From contig NZ_JALMDK010000003.1 in the NCBI RefSeq assembly GCF_023094165.1, forward strand, positions 434,001 through 498,000: a stretch of DNA of 64,000 nucleotides, given 5' to 3'. The notes under the pieces were generated by a model that was not told where the DNA came from, did not search any database, and saw only the letters and a program-made list of their open reading frames with translations. A program made the translations under genes and the position numbers. This stretch comes from Crossiella sp. S99.2 (lineage in GTDB: Bacteria; Actinomycetota; Actinomycetes; Mycobacteriales; Pseudonocardiaceae). Shown here piece after piece: positions 1 through 8,014 of this stretch (position 1 is its first letter; every line of letters starts with the position of its first letter).

Positions 1-844
1 TGGCGGTGGCGGCTTCCTGTTTGATCTGGGCGATGGTGTTGGTGGCCTCGCGCTGGGCGCGGTCCACCGCGGCCGCGGCGTCGCGTTGCACCGCCTCGAT
101 GGAGGCGGCGGCGTCGCGCTGGGCTTGTTCGACGTCCTTGGCTGCCTGGCGGCGGGCTTGTTCGGCCTGGGCCACCGATTCCTCACGGGCGCGGTCGATT
201 TCGGCGGCGGCGTCCCGGCGCACGCCCTGGATGAGGACTTCGGCTTCGTTGCGGGCGGCGAGGACTTCTTCGGTGGCCTGGCGGGTGGCGGTTTGAGCTT
301 CGGCTTCGGCGTGGTCGCGGGCGGCCAGGGCGGTGATCGCCTCCTGTTCGGCGGCCTCGGCGGCGCCGGCCGCGTCGTCGGCGGCGGCTTCGGCCTGGGC
401 ACGGGCTGACTCGGCTTCGCGGCGGGCCCCTTCGGCGGCGACCGCGGTGGACTCGGCCTCGGCGATGCGGCGGGCGGCGTCGGCCTGGACCGCCTGCACC
501 TGTGCCTCGGCGGCGCTGGGGTCGGCCAGGGTGGACAGTTCGGTGACCGCCGAGTTGAGGGTCTGGTTGAGCTGGCCGGCCAGGGTGCGGAACTGCGCGA
601 GAAGCTCGTCAGCGCGTAGTCGGGCCGTGGTGACGGGTCCGGCTTGTTTCGTCACGGTGACGATGGATTCCGCAGCTTCTTCGCCCTGTTGCTGGCGTTG
701 ACGTTCGCGCCAGGCCCGCCAGCGGGTGTGTTCGGGCAGGTCGCAGTACTCCGAGGGGCGTCCTGGGCCACCGGTGCGGGCGATCGGGCGACTACAGCCC
801 GGGTAGTTGCATATTCCGGCCTCGCGGGTCACTTCGGCGTTCAC
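1..844 (-). CDS. Zinc-finger / long coiled-coil DNA-binding-like protein (partial, C-terminus outside window)
   Basis: The frame is open from a GTG at 844 to the window edge (281 codons), so the C-terminus is missing. Residues 12-39 carry C-x4-C-x16-C-x4-H with a conserved-looking GGPGRPSEYC core, suggesting a small metal-binding knob. From about residue 95 the chain is an Ala/Glu/Arg/Gln-rich coiled coil with degenerate heptads (repeated AQRDAAA-type units). This layout, a small N-terminal DNA- or metal-binding head and a very long alpha-helical tail, recalls KfrA-like plasmid proteins and actinomycete integrative-element proteins. That resemblance is architectural only; no family is assigned with certainty. 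The 5' region (845-900) holds several CGAAAC/GTTAC repeats that could be an autoregulatory site. Confidence 0.7.
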   Translation of the reverse strand, partial: MNAEVTREAGICNYPGCSRPIARTGGPGRPSEYCDLPEHTRWRAWRERQRQQQGEEAAESIVTVTKQAGPVTTARLRADELLAQFRTLAGQLNQTLNSAVTELSTLADPSAAEAQVQAVQADAARRIAEAESTAVAAEGARREAESARAQAEAAADDAAGAAEAAEQEAITALAARDHAEAEAQTATRQATEEVLAARNEAEVLIQGVRRDAAAEIDRAREESVAQAEQARRQAAKDVEQAQRDAAASIEAVQRDAAAAVDRAQREATNTIAQIKQEAATA

Positions 845-932
845 CGGTAAATCGTAGCGTTACTTTCGTCGCAAATACACGTAACGACACGAAACGAAAC
901 CGGATGAGGGTGGCGTGGGCGACGCAGACGAA

Positions 933-983
933 AGCCCTGGTTGACCTCCGATAAGTGAACATTATCGGGGGTCAACCAGGGCT
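933..983. terminator. Long perfect-arm hairpin between two minus-strand genes
   Basis: Arms 933-954 and 962-983 pair over 22 bp with one mismatch (left arm core CCCTGGTTGACCTCCGATAA), with a 7-nt loop GTGAACA. It lies after the stop of the ABC permease and before the coiled-coil gene, so it most simply terminates the ABC operon. No T-run follows, as is common for actinomycete terminators. Its unusual length also fits a recombination or protein-binding site. Confidence 0.6.
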
Positions 984-1018
984 GGGTTGAGGTGGTCAGC
1001 CGGACTGGCTTTGGTTTG

Positions 1019-1041
1019 CGTTTCGTTGATGTGACGAAACG
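1019..1041. repeat. Inverted repeat CGTTTCG / CGAAACG
   Basis: Perfect 7-bp arms (1019-1025 and 1035-1041) flank a 9-nt spacer just downstream of the permease stop. The same CGAAAC word recurs at about 890-900 upstream of the coiled-coil gene, so this may be part of an operator family for that gene. Function not established. Confidence 0.4.
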
Positions 1042-1821
1042 TTATTGCGACGTATCACTGTTGTAGCGACGGAGCGCGAAGAAGTAGCCGATGCCGGTCA
1101 GCAGCAGGCACCAGCCGATGGCGAAGATCCAGCTGGTGCCGATCGGCGTGCCGGTCAGCAGCCCGCGCAGGGTGTCGATGATCGGCGTGAACGGCTGGTG
1201 CTGGGCGACCAGGGCCACCCCGTCGGACATGGCCGAGGTCGGGATGAACGCGCTGCTGAGGAACGGCAGGAACTGGAGTGGGAAGGCCGCGGTGTTGGCG
1301 CCGCCCACGGTCTTGGTGGCCAGGCCGATGGCCACCGCGAGCCAGGTGAAGGCGATGATCACCAGCGAGAGCAGGCCGAGCACGGCCAGCCACTCCCCCA
1401 CGCCCGCGGTCGGCCGGAAACCCATGAGCACGGCCAGCAGGATGATCAGCGTGACGCTGATGAGGGTGCGGATCAGGCTGCCCAGCACCTGACCGCTGAG
1501 CACCGAGCCGCGGCTGATCGACATGGTGCGGAACCGGGCGATGATGCCCTCCTGCATGTCGGTGCACACCTTGATCGCCACCGCACTGCCGCTGGCGCTG
1601 CCGATGGCCATCACGATGATGCCCGGCGTCAGGTAGTCCAGGTAGTTGCCGGTGCGGGCGACTGGGGACATCGCGTTGCCGAAGACGAAGACGAACAACA
1701 GCATCATCAGCAGCGGCATCATGATGCTCATGACCGTCATCAGCGGGTAGCGCTGGGCGTGCCGGAGATCGCGCCGCAGCATGGTCACCGAATCGCGGAC
1801 GGCGTAGGACATGGTGGTCAT
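1042..1821 (-). CDS. ABC-2 type transporter permease, DrrB-like
   Basis: A 259-residue inner-membrane permease with about six hydrophobic segments. It starts with a short polar N-terminus (a DSVTMLRRDLRH-type amphipathic stretch), then membrane spans near residues 28-48, 62-82, 108-132, 142-168, 172-190 and 230-250. The size and pattern match DrrB, the channel half of daunorubicin/doxorubicin-type exporters. Its start codon overlaps the end of the ATPase gene (1818-1821), so the two are translationally coupled and should form one exporter. The substrate cannot be read from sequence. The hairpin at 933-983 closes the unit. Confidence 0.9.
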   Translation of the reverse strand: MTTMSYAVRDSVTMLRRDLRHAQRYPLMTVMSIMMPLLMMLLFVFVFGNAMSPVARTGNYLDYLTPGIIVMAIGSASGSAVAIKVCTDMQEGIIARFRTMSISRGSVLSGQVLGSLIRTLISVTLIILLAVLMGFRPTAGVGEWLAVLGLLSLVIIAFTWLAVAIGLATKTVGGANTAAFPLQFLPFLSSAFIPTSAMSDGVALVAQHQPFTPIIDTLRGLLTGTPIGTSWIFAIGWCLLLTGIGYFFALRRYNSDTSQ

Positions 1822-2783
1822 CGGGCCAGTTCCTTGTCAGTGTCGGCCGGGTGGCCGGTGAGGGCGAAGAAGACGTCGTCGAGGTCGGGGGTGTGCACGG
1901 TGAGCCGGTCGACCTCGACCGAATGGCCGTCCAGGCGGTCCAGCACCGCGCGCAACTCGGTCACGCTGCCGTCACTGGGGATCTGCAGGGTGCGCTGGTC
2001 CGGGTCGCTGCTGCCGGCCGGGAAGATCCGCGCGGCGGCGGCCAGCTCCTCGCCGGTGGGGAACTGGAGACGGACGAACCCGCCGGGGATGCGGCGCTTC
2101 AGCTCGTCCGCGGTGCCCTCGGCGACCAGCCTGCCGTGGTCGAGCACGCCGATCCGGTCGGCCAGCTGGTCGGCCTCGTCCAGGTACTGGGTGGTCAGCA
2201 GCAGTGTCACGCCCTGGTCGGCGACCAGGTCCCGGATGATCTGCCACATGGTGTGCCTGCTGCGCGGGTCCAGTCCGGTGGTGGGCTCGTCGAGGAAGAT
2301 CACCCGGGGTGAGCCGACCAGGGTCATGGCCAGGTCCAGCCGCCTGCGCATGCCGCCGGAGTAGCCGGCCACGATCTTGTCCCCGGCCTTGACCAGGTCG
2401 AACCGCTCCAGCAACCCGGCGGCGCGGCGACGGCCCGCGGCCGGGGCGAGGTGGTTGAGATCGGCCATCAGCTGGAGGTTCTCCCGGCCGGTGAGCAGGT
2501 TGTCCACCGCGGAGAACTGCCCGGTGACGCCGATCGCGGTGCGCACCTTGGCCGCCTCGGTGACCACGTCGTGCCCGGCCACCCGCAGCTGTCCGCCGTC
2601 CGGGCTGATCAGGGTGGACAGGATGCGGACCGCGGTGGTCTTGCCTGCCCCGTTCGGGCCGAGCAGGGCGTAGATCGTGCCCTCGGCGACGTCCAGGTCC
2701 AGGCCGTCGAGCACGAGGTGGTCGCCGTAGGACTTGCGCAGACCGGTGGCGGTGATCGCCGACCGGCCGGTCGGGATGGTCAT
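1818..2783 (-). CDS. ABC transporter ATP-binding protein, DrrA family
   Basis: A 321-residue nucleotide-binding subunit. Walker A GPNGAGKTT is at 42-50, the Q-loop Gln near 89, the signature YSGGM at 141-145 and Walker B VIFLDEP at 161-167. The switch position reads TTQYLDEA, so Gln199 replaces the usual H-loop His; this is characteristic of DrrA-type ATPases. The C-terminal ~80 residues form the DrrA-specific regulatory domain. It pairs with the overlapping permease. Between it and the EXLDI gene lie 153 bp containing a tandem AAACG-type sequence (about 2792-2814) that could be a repressor site. Likely role: export of a hydrophobic drug or metabolite. Confidence 0.92.
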   Translation of the reverse strand: MTIPTGRSAITATGLRKSYGDHLVLDGLDLDVAEGTIYALLGPNGAGKTTAVRILSTLISPDGGQLRVAGHDVVTEAAKVRTAIGVTGQFSAVDNLLTGRENLQLMADLNHLAPAAGRRRAAGLLERFDLVKAGDKIVAGYSGGMRRRLDLAMTLVGSPRVIFLDEPTTGLDPRSRHTMWQIIRDLVADQGVTLLLTTQYLDEADQLADRIGVLDHGRLVAEGTADELKRRIPGGFVRLQFPTGEELAAAARIFPAGSSDPDQRTLQIPSDGSVTELRAVLDRLDGHSVEVDRLTVHTPDLDDVFFALTGHPADTDKELAR

Positions 2784-2936
2784 GATGAACCCATTTCGTT
2801 TACGTTTGCGAATGTCGATGGGCGCGTTGAACCGGCGTCGCCAGTGCGGACACGGCGAACTCAGGGCAGCGCGAAGAAACCTGGTTTATCGGCCGTGCTC
2901 ACGGCCGTGTGGAGAAACCGCTGGTGTAGCAGCGGA

Positions 2937-3512
2937 TCAGATGTCGAGGTCCTCGACCGGCGGGTGTTCGGCGGCGCGGGCGATCAGCGTGTACAGCTCC
3001 TCCGGGATCTTCTCCCGCAACTGCTCCACGGTCTCGACCACCTCCAGGGTGGCCTCCCCCTCGGCGAAACCCCAGGTCTGCTCGCCGAGTCCGAGGAAGC
3101 TGGTCCAGCTCTGGTTCTTGCCCATGCCGATCAGGCCGCGCCAGCCGCCCGTGGTCGCACTCGCCCCGGTCGGGTCGGTCGGCGTCCAGTTGGAGGTCCA
3201 GTCCGGCGAGCGGTCCACGTGCAGCACGAACTTGCCGGTGCGGGAGCGGTAGACGCGGTAGACCTCCATCCGCTGATCGGAGGCCGCACCCCACTCCCCG
3301 AGCAGTACCCCGGAGAAACGCACCTTGCGGCCGACTCCGGGGCCGACCTTGACCACGATCTCGTCGAAGCCCGCGGCCCGGCCCTCTTCGATGTCTACGT
3401 ACCGCCGCAGGGCGGCCACGATCGCGGCGGACAGACTGCCCCCGGCGAGTGCCTGTGCTCGCTGGAACAGCTCCAGATCCTCACCGGACACGTAGATCGT
3501 TTTGTTCGGCAC
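2937..3512 (-). CDS. EXLDI family protein
   Basis: A 191-residue soluble protein ending in PVEDLDI. The C-terminal ExLDI signature names this actinobacterial family, whose biochemical function is unknown. The N-terminal ~45 residues (TIYVSGEDLELFQRAQ, then AAIVAALRRYVD) look like a ribbon-helix-helix or short helical DNA-binding-like segment. EXLDI genes typically sit beside DrrAB-type ABC exporters, as here, so it is probably a regulator or accessory of that exporter. Upstream (3544-3565) is a TACGTA-containing inverted repeat that may be its operator. Confidence 0.85.
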   Translation of the reverse strand: MPNKTIYVSGEDLELFQRAQALAGGSLSAAIVAALRRYVDIEEGRAAGFDEIVVKVGPGVGRKVRFSGVLLGEWGAASDQRMEVYRVYRSRTGKFVLHVDRSPDWTSNWTPTDPTGASATTGGWRGLIGMGKNQSWTSFLGLGEQTWGFAEGEATLEVVETVEQLREKIPEELYTLIARAAEHPPVEDLDI

Positions 3513-3571
3513 GACTGCATCCTAGCCCCCATTGCCTGGCTTGCTATACGTATGAGTGTACGTAGATGGCG

Positions 3572-3598
3572 TGGACAGCGCAATACTTGCACTGTCCA
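3572..3598. promoter_or_regulatory. Inverted repeat TGGACAG / CTGTCCA upstream of EXLDI gene
   Basis: Perfect 7-bp arms with a 13-nt spacer, in the 120-bp gap between the SDR gene end and the EXLDI gene start. Next to it, at 3544-3565, lies a second imperfect repeat built on TACGTA. Either could be a regulator site for the EXLDI/DrrAB unit, or this one could be a weak terminator of the SDR operon. Confidence 0.4.
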
Positions 3599-3632
3599 AG
3601 CCATCAGTGCAGGTGAGAGGGTTGAGAGTGGA

Positions 3633-4583
3633 TCAGGCGAAGGCGTTCACGCCGGTGAGTTCGGCGGAGAGCGTCCACAGCCGGGCGGCCTGGACGGGGT
3701 CGATCGCGTAGTCGCGCACGCCTGCCCGGGTGCCGTCGGCCGGAGCGGGTCCGGCGATCTCGCAGTCCTCCAGGTAGACCCCGCCGAGTCCGTCGAGCCG
3801 GGGCGCGGTCGCGGCCCAGACCTGGGTGGCCGCGCCCTGCTCGACGGTCTTGACCGCGCCGACGAAGTTGCCCTCCTCGTCGGTGGCCGGGTGCGCGCGC
3901 AACTCCTCCCGGCTGAGGTGCCGGATCAACGGGGTCTGGATCAGGCCGGGGTGCAGGGCAAAGGCGCGGATGCCGTGCTCTTTGGCCAGGGCGTCCAGGT
4001 GGACCGCCAGCAGTGAGTTCGCGGTTTTGGACTGGCCGTAGGCCGCCCATTTCTCATAGCCCTGCTCGAAGTGCAGATCGTCCCAGCGGATACCGCTGTA
4101 GAAGTGGCCGCGGGAGGAGACCGAGACGATCCGCGCGCCAGGTCGCACCGCCGGCCAGAGCCGGTTGACCAGGGCGAAGTGGCCGAGGTGGTTGGTGGCG
4201 AACATGGTTTCCCAGCCGGGGCCGACCGTGGTCTGGGGTGCGGCCATCAGGCCGGCGTTGGTGATCACGATGTCCAGGCCGCGGCCGGTGGCCAGGAGGC
4301 GTTCACTGAAGGTGCGCACGCTGTCGAGGTCGGCGAGATCAAGTTCGTCGACCTCGACAGCGGGGATCCCGGCCAGCGCCGCCCTGGCCACGGCTGGGCG
4401 GCGGGCCGGGACGAGCACCTGGGCGCCGGCAGCGGTCAGGGCCCGGGTGGTTTCCAGGCCGATGCCCGAATAGCCGCCGGTGACCAGGGCGAACTTGCCG
4501 GAGAGGTCGATTCCGGCGAGGACTTCGGTGGCCGTGCTGGTCGCGTCGAACCTCGAGCCGATCTTGTGCTGGGCGGTGGTCAT
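3633..4583 (-). CDS. Short-chain dehydrogenase/reductase (SDR)
   Basis: A 316-residue NAD(P)-dependent oxidoreductase of the classical/atypical SDR type. It shows the dinucleotide-binding TGGYSGIG (35-42), the NAG motif (109-111), active-site Ser156/157 and the catalytic Y182-x3-K186. It resembles retinol dehydrogenase/oxidoreductase-like SDRs that are common in actinomycetes. It lies 44 bp downstream of the alpha/beta hydrolase on the same strand and is probably co-transcribed with it. Substrate unknown. Confidence 0.88.
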   Translation of the reverse strand: MTTAQHKIGSRFDATSTATEVLAGIDLSGKFALVTGGYSGIGLETTRALTAAGAQVLVPARRPAVARAALAGIPAVEVDELDLADLDSVRTFSERLLATGRGLDIVITNAGLMAAPQTTVGPGWETMFATNHLGHFALVNRLWPAVRPGARIVSVSSRGHFYSGIRWDDLHFEQGYEKWAAYGQSKTANSLLAVHLDALAKEHGIRAFALHPGLIQTPLIRHLSREELRAHPATDEEGNFVGAVKTVEQGAATQVWAATAPRLDGLGGVYLEDCEIAGPAPADGTRAGVRDYAIDPVQAARLWTLSAELTGVNAFA

Positions 4584-4627
4584 GGCTCGACGCTAGGGGC
4601 TGGAGCGCGCTTCAGAGCAAGCCCGGC

Positions 4628-5506
4628 TCAGCCGGCGGCGAGCTTGTCCAGGAACTCCGCGATCAGGGTGGCGATCTCCTGCAGGTGCTCTTCCAGGGCG
4701 AAGTGGCCGGTCTCGAACAGGTGGAACTGCGCGTCGGGCAGGTCGCGCAGGTAGGCGCGGGCGCCGGCCTCGGTGAAGAACGGGTCGTGCCGGCCCCAGG
4801 TGATCAGGGTGGGCGGGGTGTGCGTGCGCAGCCACTGCTGCCAGTCCGGGTAGCGGGTCAGGTTGTGGTGGTAGTCGAAGGTCAGCGCGACCTGGACGCG
4901 CTGGTTGAGCGGCAGGTCGAGCAGGCGCAGGTCGAGTGCGGAGCTGTCCGGGTCGACCAGTTCCGGGTTCCGCACCCCGGTGAGGTACTGGAAGTCCAGG
5001 CCCGCCCTGGTCAGTTCGCGGCGGATGATCTCCTCCGCGCCGGGCTGGTCCGGGCGCAGGTCCAGGAGCTGCTGGAACAGTTCGGAGATGCCCTCCTGGT
5101 AGGCGTTGCCGTTCTGCACGATCAGCCCGGTGACCCGGTCGGGGCGGGCCTGGGCCAGCCGGAAGCCGACCGGGGCGCCGTAGTCGAAGACGTAGAGGGC
5201 GTAGCTGCGCAGGTCGAGGACGTCGACGAAGCCGGTGATCACCTCGGCGAGGTGGTCGAAGGTGTAGGCGAACTCCGCCGGGTCGGGGGTGTCGCTGTGG
5301 CCGAAACCGGGCAGGTCCGGGGCGATCAAGTGGTAGTCGGTGCCGAGAGACTCGAACAGGCGGCGGAACTGGTGCGAGCTGGTCGGGAAGCCGTGCAGCA
5401 GCAGCAAAGTCGGGGCGTCGGCCGGTCCGGCCTCGCGGTAGAAGATCCGCAGCCCGTCCACCTCGACGTGGCGGTGGGCGATCTGGGGCAGGGTCAGCGC
5501 GGTCAT
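4628..5506 (-). CDS. Alpha/beta hydrolase, epoxide hydrolase / haloalkane dehalogenase-like
   Basis: A 292-residue alpha/beta-fold hydrolase. HGFP (38-41) forms the oxyanion region and the nucleophile elbow is VFDYGAPVG with Asp108, so chemistry through an aspartyl-ester intermediate is expected, as in epoxide hydrolases and dehalogenases. The catalytic His is in GHFALEEH near the C-terminus. The ATG at 5506 is chosen because GAAAGG sits about 8 nt upstream; an upstream in-frame ATG lacks this. It faces the CGNR regulator across an 85-bp spacer carrying three CATTAG sites, so it is probably that regulator's target. Confidence 0.85.
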   Translation of the reverse strand: MTALTLPQIAHRHVEVDGLRIFYREAGPADAPTLLLLHGFPTSSHQFRRLFESLGTDYHLIAPDLPGFGHSDTPDPAEFAYTFDHLAEVITGFVDVLDLRSYALYVFDYGAPVGFRLAQARPDRVTGLIVQNGNAYQEGISELFQQLLDLRPDQPGAEEIIRRELTRAGLDFQYLTGVRNPELVDPDSSALDLRLLDLPLNQRVQVALTFDYHHNLTRYPDWQQWLRTHTPPTLITWGRHDPFFTEAGARAYLRDLPDAQFHLFETGHFALEEHLQEIATLIAEFLDKLAAG

Positions 5507-5532
5507 GTCACATGCCTTTCGAGTGGTCCGAT

Positions 5533-5587
5533 GCATTAGTCATAGCCGGTGGGCCCCTAATGGGTCAAGTCGGTGCGGTAGCATTAG
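5533..5587. promoter_or_regulatory. Triple CATTAG operator between hydrolase and CGNR regulator
   Basis: GCATTAG at 5533-5539, its inverse CTAATG at 5557-5562 and GCATTAG again at 5581-5587 are spaced almost exactly 24 bp apart. They lie in the divergent promoter region, so the CGNR protein may bind here to control both directions. Confidence 0.5.
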
Positions 5588-5591
5588 AGGC

Positions 5592-6140
5592 ATGGTGGAC
5601 TTCCCGCTGACCGGCGAGCAGCTGGCATTGGACCTGGTCAACACCCGGCCGCGGCTGCCAACGGGTCCGGTGGATCTGCTGGCCACCCCGGCAGGACTGC
5701 GCGAATGGCTGGCCATCCAGGCCGACCGGGTGTCGGCGCCGGCGGACGCCGAGTCGGTGCGCGAGGTGGTGCTGGCGGTGCGGGAGCTGGCCGCGACCGG
5801 GTTGTCCGCGCTGCGGCAGGGAAAGCCGCCGCCGGAGTCGGTGCTGACCGGGTTGACCGAGGTGCAGCGGGCCGCGCCGGTGTTCCTGGCGTTGAGCTGG
5901 GCTGACGGGGTGGTGGCCACACCGGAGCGGGCGGGGTCGGCGGCGCGGCGGGTGGGCGCGGAACTGGCGCAGGCAGTGGCCGAGTTGCTCGCCGGGCCAG
6001 TGGAGAGCGTGCGCGAGTGCGAGAGCGAGGACTGCGTGCTGCTGTTCCTGCCCGCGCATCCGCGGCGGCGGTGGTGCTCGGCGCAACGCTGCGGGAATCG
6101 GGCCCGGGTGGCCCGCTATTACCAGCGGCACAAGGGTTAG
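5592..6140 (+). CDS. CGNR zinc-finger transcriptional regulator (ABATE domain)
   Basis: A 182-residue protein. The N-terminus has the LALDLVNT-type signature of the ABATE domain, predicted to bind a small ligand. The C-terminal ~45 residues form the CGNR zinc finger: C-x4-C, then WCS and the eponymous CGNRARVARYY. Such proteins act as ligand-responsive regulators. The ATG at 5592 gives the canonical N-terminus; longer in-frame starts would run into the operator region. Divergent from the hydrolase, convergent (4-bp overlap) with the AraC gene. Confidence 0.88.
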   Translation: MVDFPLTGEQLALDLVNTRPRLPTGPVDLLATPAGLREWLAIQADRVSAPADAESVREVVLAVRELAATGLSALRQGKPPPESVLTGLTEVQRAAPVFLALSWADGVVATPERAGSAARRVGAELAQAVAELLAGPVESVRECESEDCVLLFLPAHPRRRWCSAQRCGNRARVARYYQRHKG

Positions 6141-7051
6141 CCGCGGCGGTACCGGCCGGGCGGGGTGCCGAAGGCGCGCTTGAACGCGGTGGCGAAGGCG
6201 AACTCGGAGGTGTAGCCGACCCGGGCGGCGATGCTGGTCAGCGGGTCGGCGGAGGTGCGCAGCAGGCGGGCGGCGGTGGTCATCCGCCACCAGGTGAGGT
6301 AGGTCAGCGGGGGCTGGCCGACCAGCGTGGTGAAGCGGCGGGCGAAGGGCGCGCGGGAGAGCCTGGCCTCGGCGGCGAGTTTTGCGACGGTCCAGGGGTG
6401 GGCCGGGTTCTGGTGGATGGCCTGGAGGGCTGCGGCGGTCGCGGGGTCGCGCAGGGCGGCGGACCAGCCGGGGGTGGTGGCGGCGGTGAGGGTGGCGCGG
6501 AGCAGGTAGAGCAGCAGGGTGTCGAGTAGGGCGGGGATCAGCGCGGTGGTGCCCTGGGTGGGGGTGGTGAGTTCGTGGGCCAGCAGGGTGCGGGCGGCGG
6601 TGAGTTCCGGGGATTGGGTGGTGGCGGGGAGGTGGATGACGGGCGGGAGGGTGGGGAGGAGGGGGTGGGTTTGGGTGGGGGTGAGTTCGTAGGCACCGCA
6701 GAGGGTGCTGGTGGTGATGGGGCCGGAGCCGGGGGTGGTGGCGCGGATGTGGCCGGGGGCGGCGGAGACCAGCGGGGCGGGGGTCGCGGGAACGGTGGGT
6801 TTGGGTGGGGTGACTTCGGAGCTGACCGCCAGGGTGTGGGCGGGGCTGCGGGGTAGGAACAGGATGTCGCCGGTGGACAGGTCGACTGTCTCGGGTGACT
6901 GGAGTTGGCAGGTGCCGTCCAGGATCACGTGGAAGCCGATCGCGCCGGGGACCTCGGCGTAGTGCTGGCGCCACTGGCCGTGCCAGGTCACGTGCGCCGA
7001 GCGTGGGGTGCCGGTGCGCAGGGCGGTGATCACGTCGCTGAGTACGTCCAC
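6137..7051 (-). CDS. AraC family transcriptional regulator with cupin-type sensor domain
   Basis: A 304-residue protein. The N-terminal half is the cupin_6-type ligand-binding domain, with the typical opening VDVLSDVITALRTG and AHVTWHG. The C-terminal ~100 residues contain two helix-turn-helix units (RLSRAPFARRFTTLVG and ARVGYTSEFAFATAFKRAFG) ending in the usual P-G-RYRR. The GTG at 7051 matches the family N-terminus. The open frame continues much further upstream, but that stretch is antisense to the next gene. It faces the quinone oxidoreductase-like gene across 84 bp and probably regulates it. Confidence 0.88.
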   Translation of the reverse strand: MDVLSDVITALRTGTPRSAHVTWHGQWRQHYAEVPGAIGFHVILDGTCQLQSPETVDLSTGDILFLPRSPAHTLAVSSEVTPPKPTVPATPAPLVSAAPGHIRATTPGSGPITTSTLCGAYELTPTQTHPLLPTLPPVIHLPATTQSPELTAARTLLAHELTTPTQGTTALIPALLDTLLLYLLRATLTAATTPGWSAALRDPATAAALQAIHQNPAHPWTVAKLAAEARLSRAPFARRFTTLVGQPPLTYLTWWRMTTAARLLRTSADPLTSIAARVGYTSEFAFATAFKRAFGTPPGRYRRG

Positions 7052-7135
7052 GCGAGTCAGGGTAGGAGACGATCGCGTAGGAAAACGAGCTTTGGGCACA
7101 TGGTTCGTCTTTGGTGGGGCTTCTAGGTTCGGTGT

Positions 7136-8014
7136 GTGTTGAGTGTGCGCGTGCATGAGCACGGTGATGCGTCGGTGATCCGGCTGGATGAGGTGCCGAC
7201 GCCGGCGCCCGGTCCGGGGGCGGTGCTGGTGGCGGTGGTGGCGACCTCGTTCAATCCGACTGAGGTGGCGTTGCGGAGTGGGGCGTTGCGGGAGTTGTTC
7301 CCGGTGCCGCTGCCCTTCACGCTGGGGTGGGATGTCTCGGGAGTTGTTGCGGCGCTTGGGGATGGGGTGGCGGAGTTCTCGGTTGGGGATCGAGTCGCGG
7401 GGTGGGTGGATGGGGGTGCGGCGGCGGAGTTCGTGGTGGCTCCGGTGGATCGGTTGGTGCGGGTTCCTGACGAGGTCGAGCTGGTGGTGGCGGCGGGGGT
7501 TCCGTTGGCCGGGTTGACTGCCTGGCAGGTGGTGGAGGCCGCGGGAATTGTTGCGGGGCAACGGGTTCTGGTGAACGGGGCTGGGGGTGGGATTGGCGGG
7601 TTCGTGGTGCAGTTGGCCAAGCGGGCTGGGGCGTATGTGATCGCCACGGCCAGTGCGCGGAGTGCTGAGGCGGTGCGGCGGTTGGGGGCCGATGAGGTGG
7701 TCGACTACACCGTGGCGGCGGTGGCGGTGCCGGTGGATGTGGTGCTGAACCTGATGCCGGTCAGCGCTGCGGAGGGGGTTCGGCTGGCGGGGCTGGGACA
7801 GCGGCTGGTGTCGGCGGCGACGGTGGTGGACGCGCCGAACGCGCGGCATGTGGTGGCGCGGCCGGATCGGGGGCAGCTGGCTGAGTTGCTGCGGGTGGTG
7901 TCGGTGGAGGTGGGGGCGGTGCGCGGGCTGGCCGATATGGCTGAGGTGCATCGGCTCAGTGCGGCGGGGCTGGTGCGGGGGAAGGTGTTGCTGACTACTG
8001 GCCGCCCGGGGTGA
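7136..8014 (+). CDS. NADP-dependent quinone-oxidoreductase-like MDR protein
   Basis: A 292-residue zinc-independent medium-chain dehydrogenase/reductase. The N-terminal GroES-like domain carries the usual SFNPTEVALRSG and LGWDVSGVV. The Rossmann motif is NGAGGGIGGFVVQLAKRAG, followed by the phosphate-recognition region ATASAR and LGADEVVDY. There are no zinc-ligand cysteines. Start codon GTG 7136; a GTG or TTG a few codons in is also possible. Third positions are somewhat less extreme in G/C than in the neighbours. It overlaps the response regulator end convergently by 20 bp. Likely target of the adjacent AraC protein. Confidence 0.87.
   Translation: MLSVRVHEHGDASVIRLDEVPTPAPGPGAVLVAVVATSFNPTEVALRSGALRELFPVPLPFTLGWDVSGVVAALGDGVAEFSVGDRVAGWVDGGAAAEFVVAPVDRLVRVPDEVELVVAAGVPLAGLTAWQVVEAAGIVAGQRVLVNGAGGGIGGFVVQLAKRAGAYVIATASARSAEAVRRLGADEVVDYTVAAVAVPVDVVLNLMPVSAAEGVRLAGLGQRLVSAATVVDAPNARHVVARPDRGQLAELLRVVSVEVGAVRGLADMAEVHRLSAAGLVRGKVLLTTGRPG

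Noticed and set aside
1045..2364. Large plus-strand frame opposite the ABC genes
   Set aside because: Composition (Glu/Gln/His/Arg/Gly runs) is that of an antisense shadow of high-G+C coding DNA; the minus-strand ABC proteins have intact motifs.
7052..7951. Long minus-strand open frame extending the AraC protein to ~600 residues
   Set aside because: The extra part is His/Pro/Arg-rich, antisense to a well-supported oxidoreductase, and lacks any domain; the AraC family start is at 7051.
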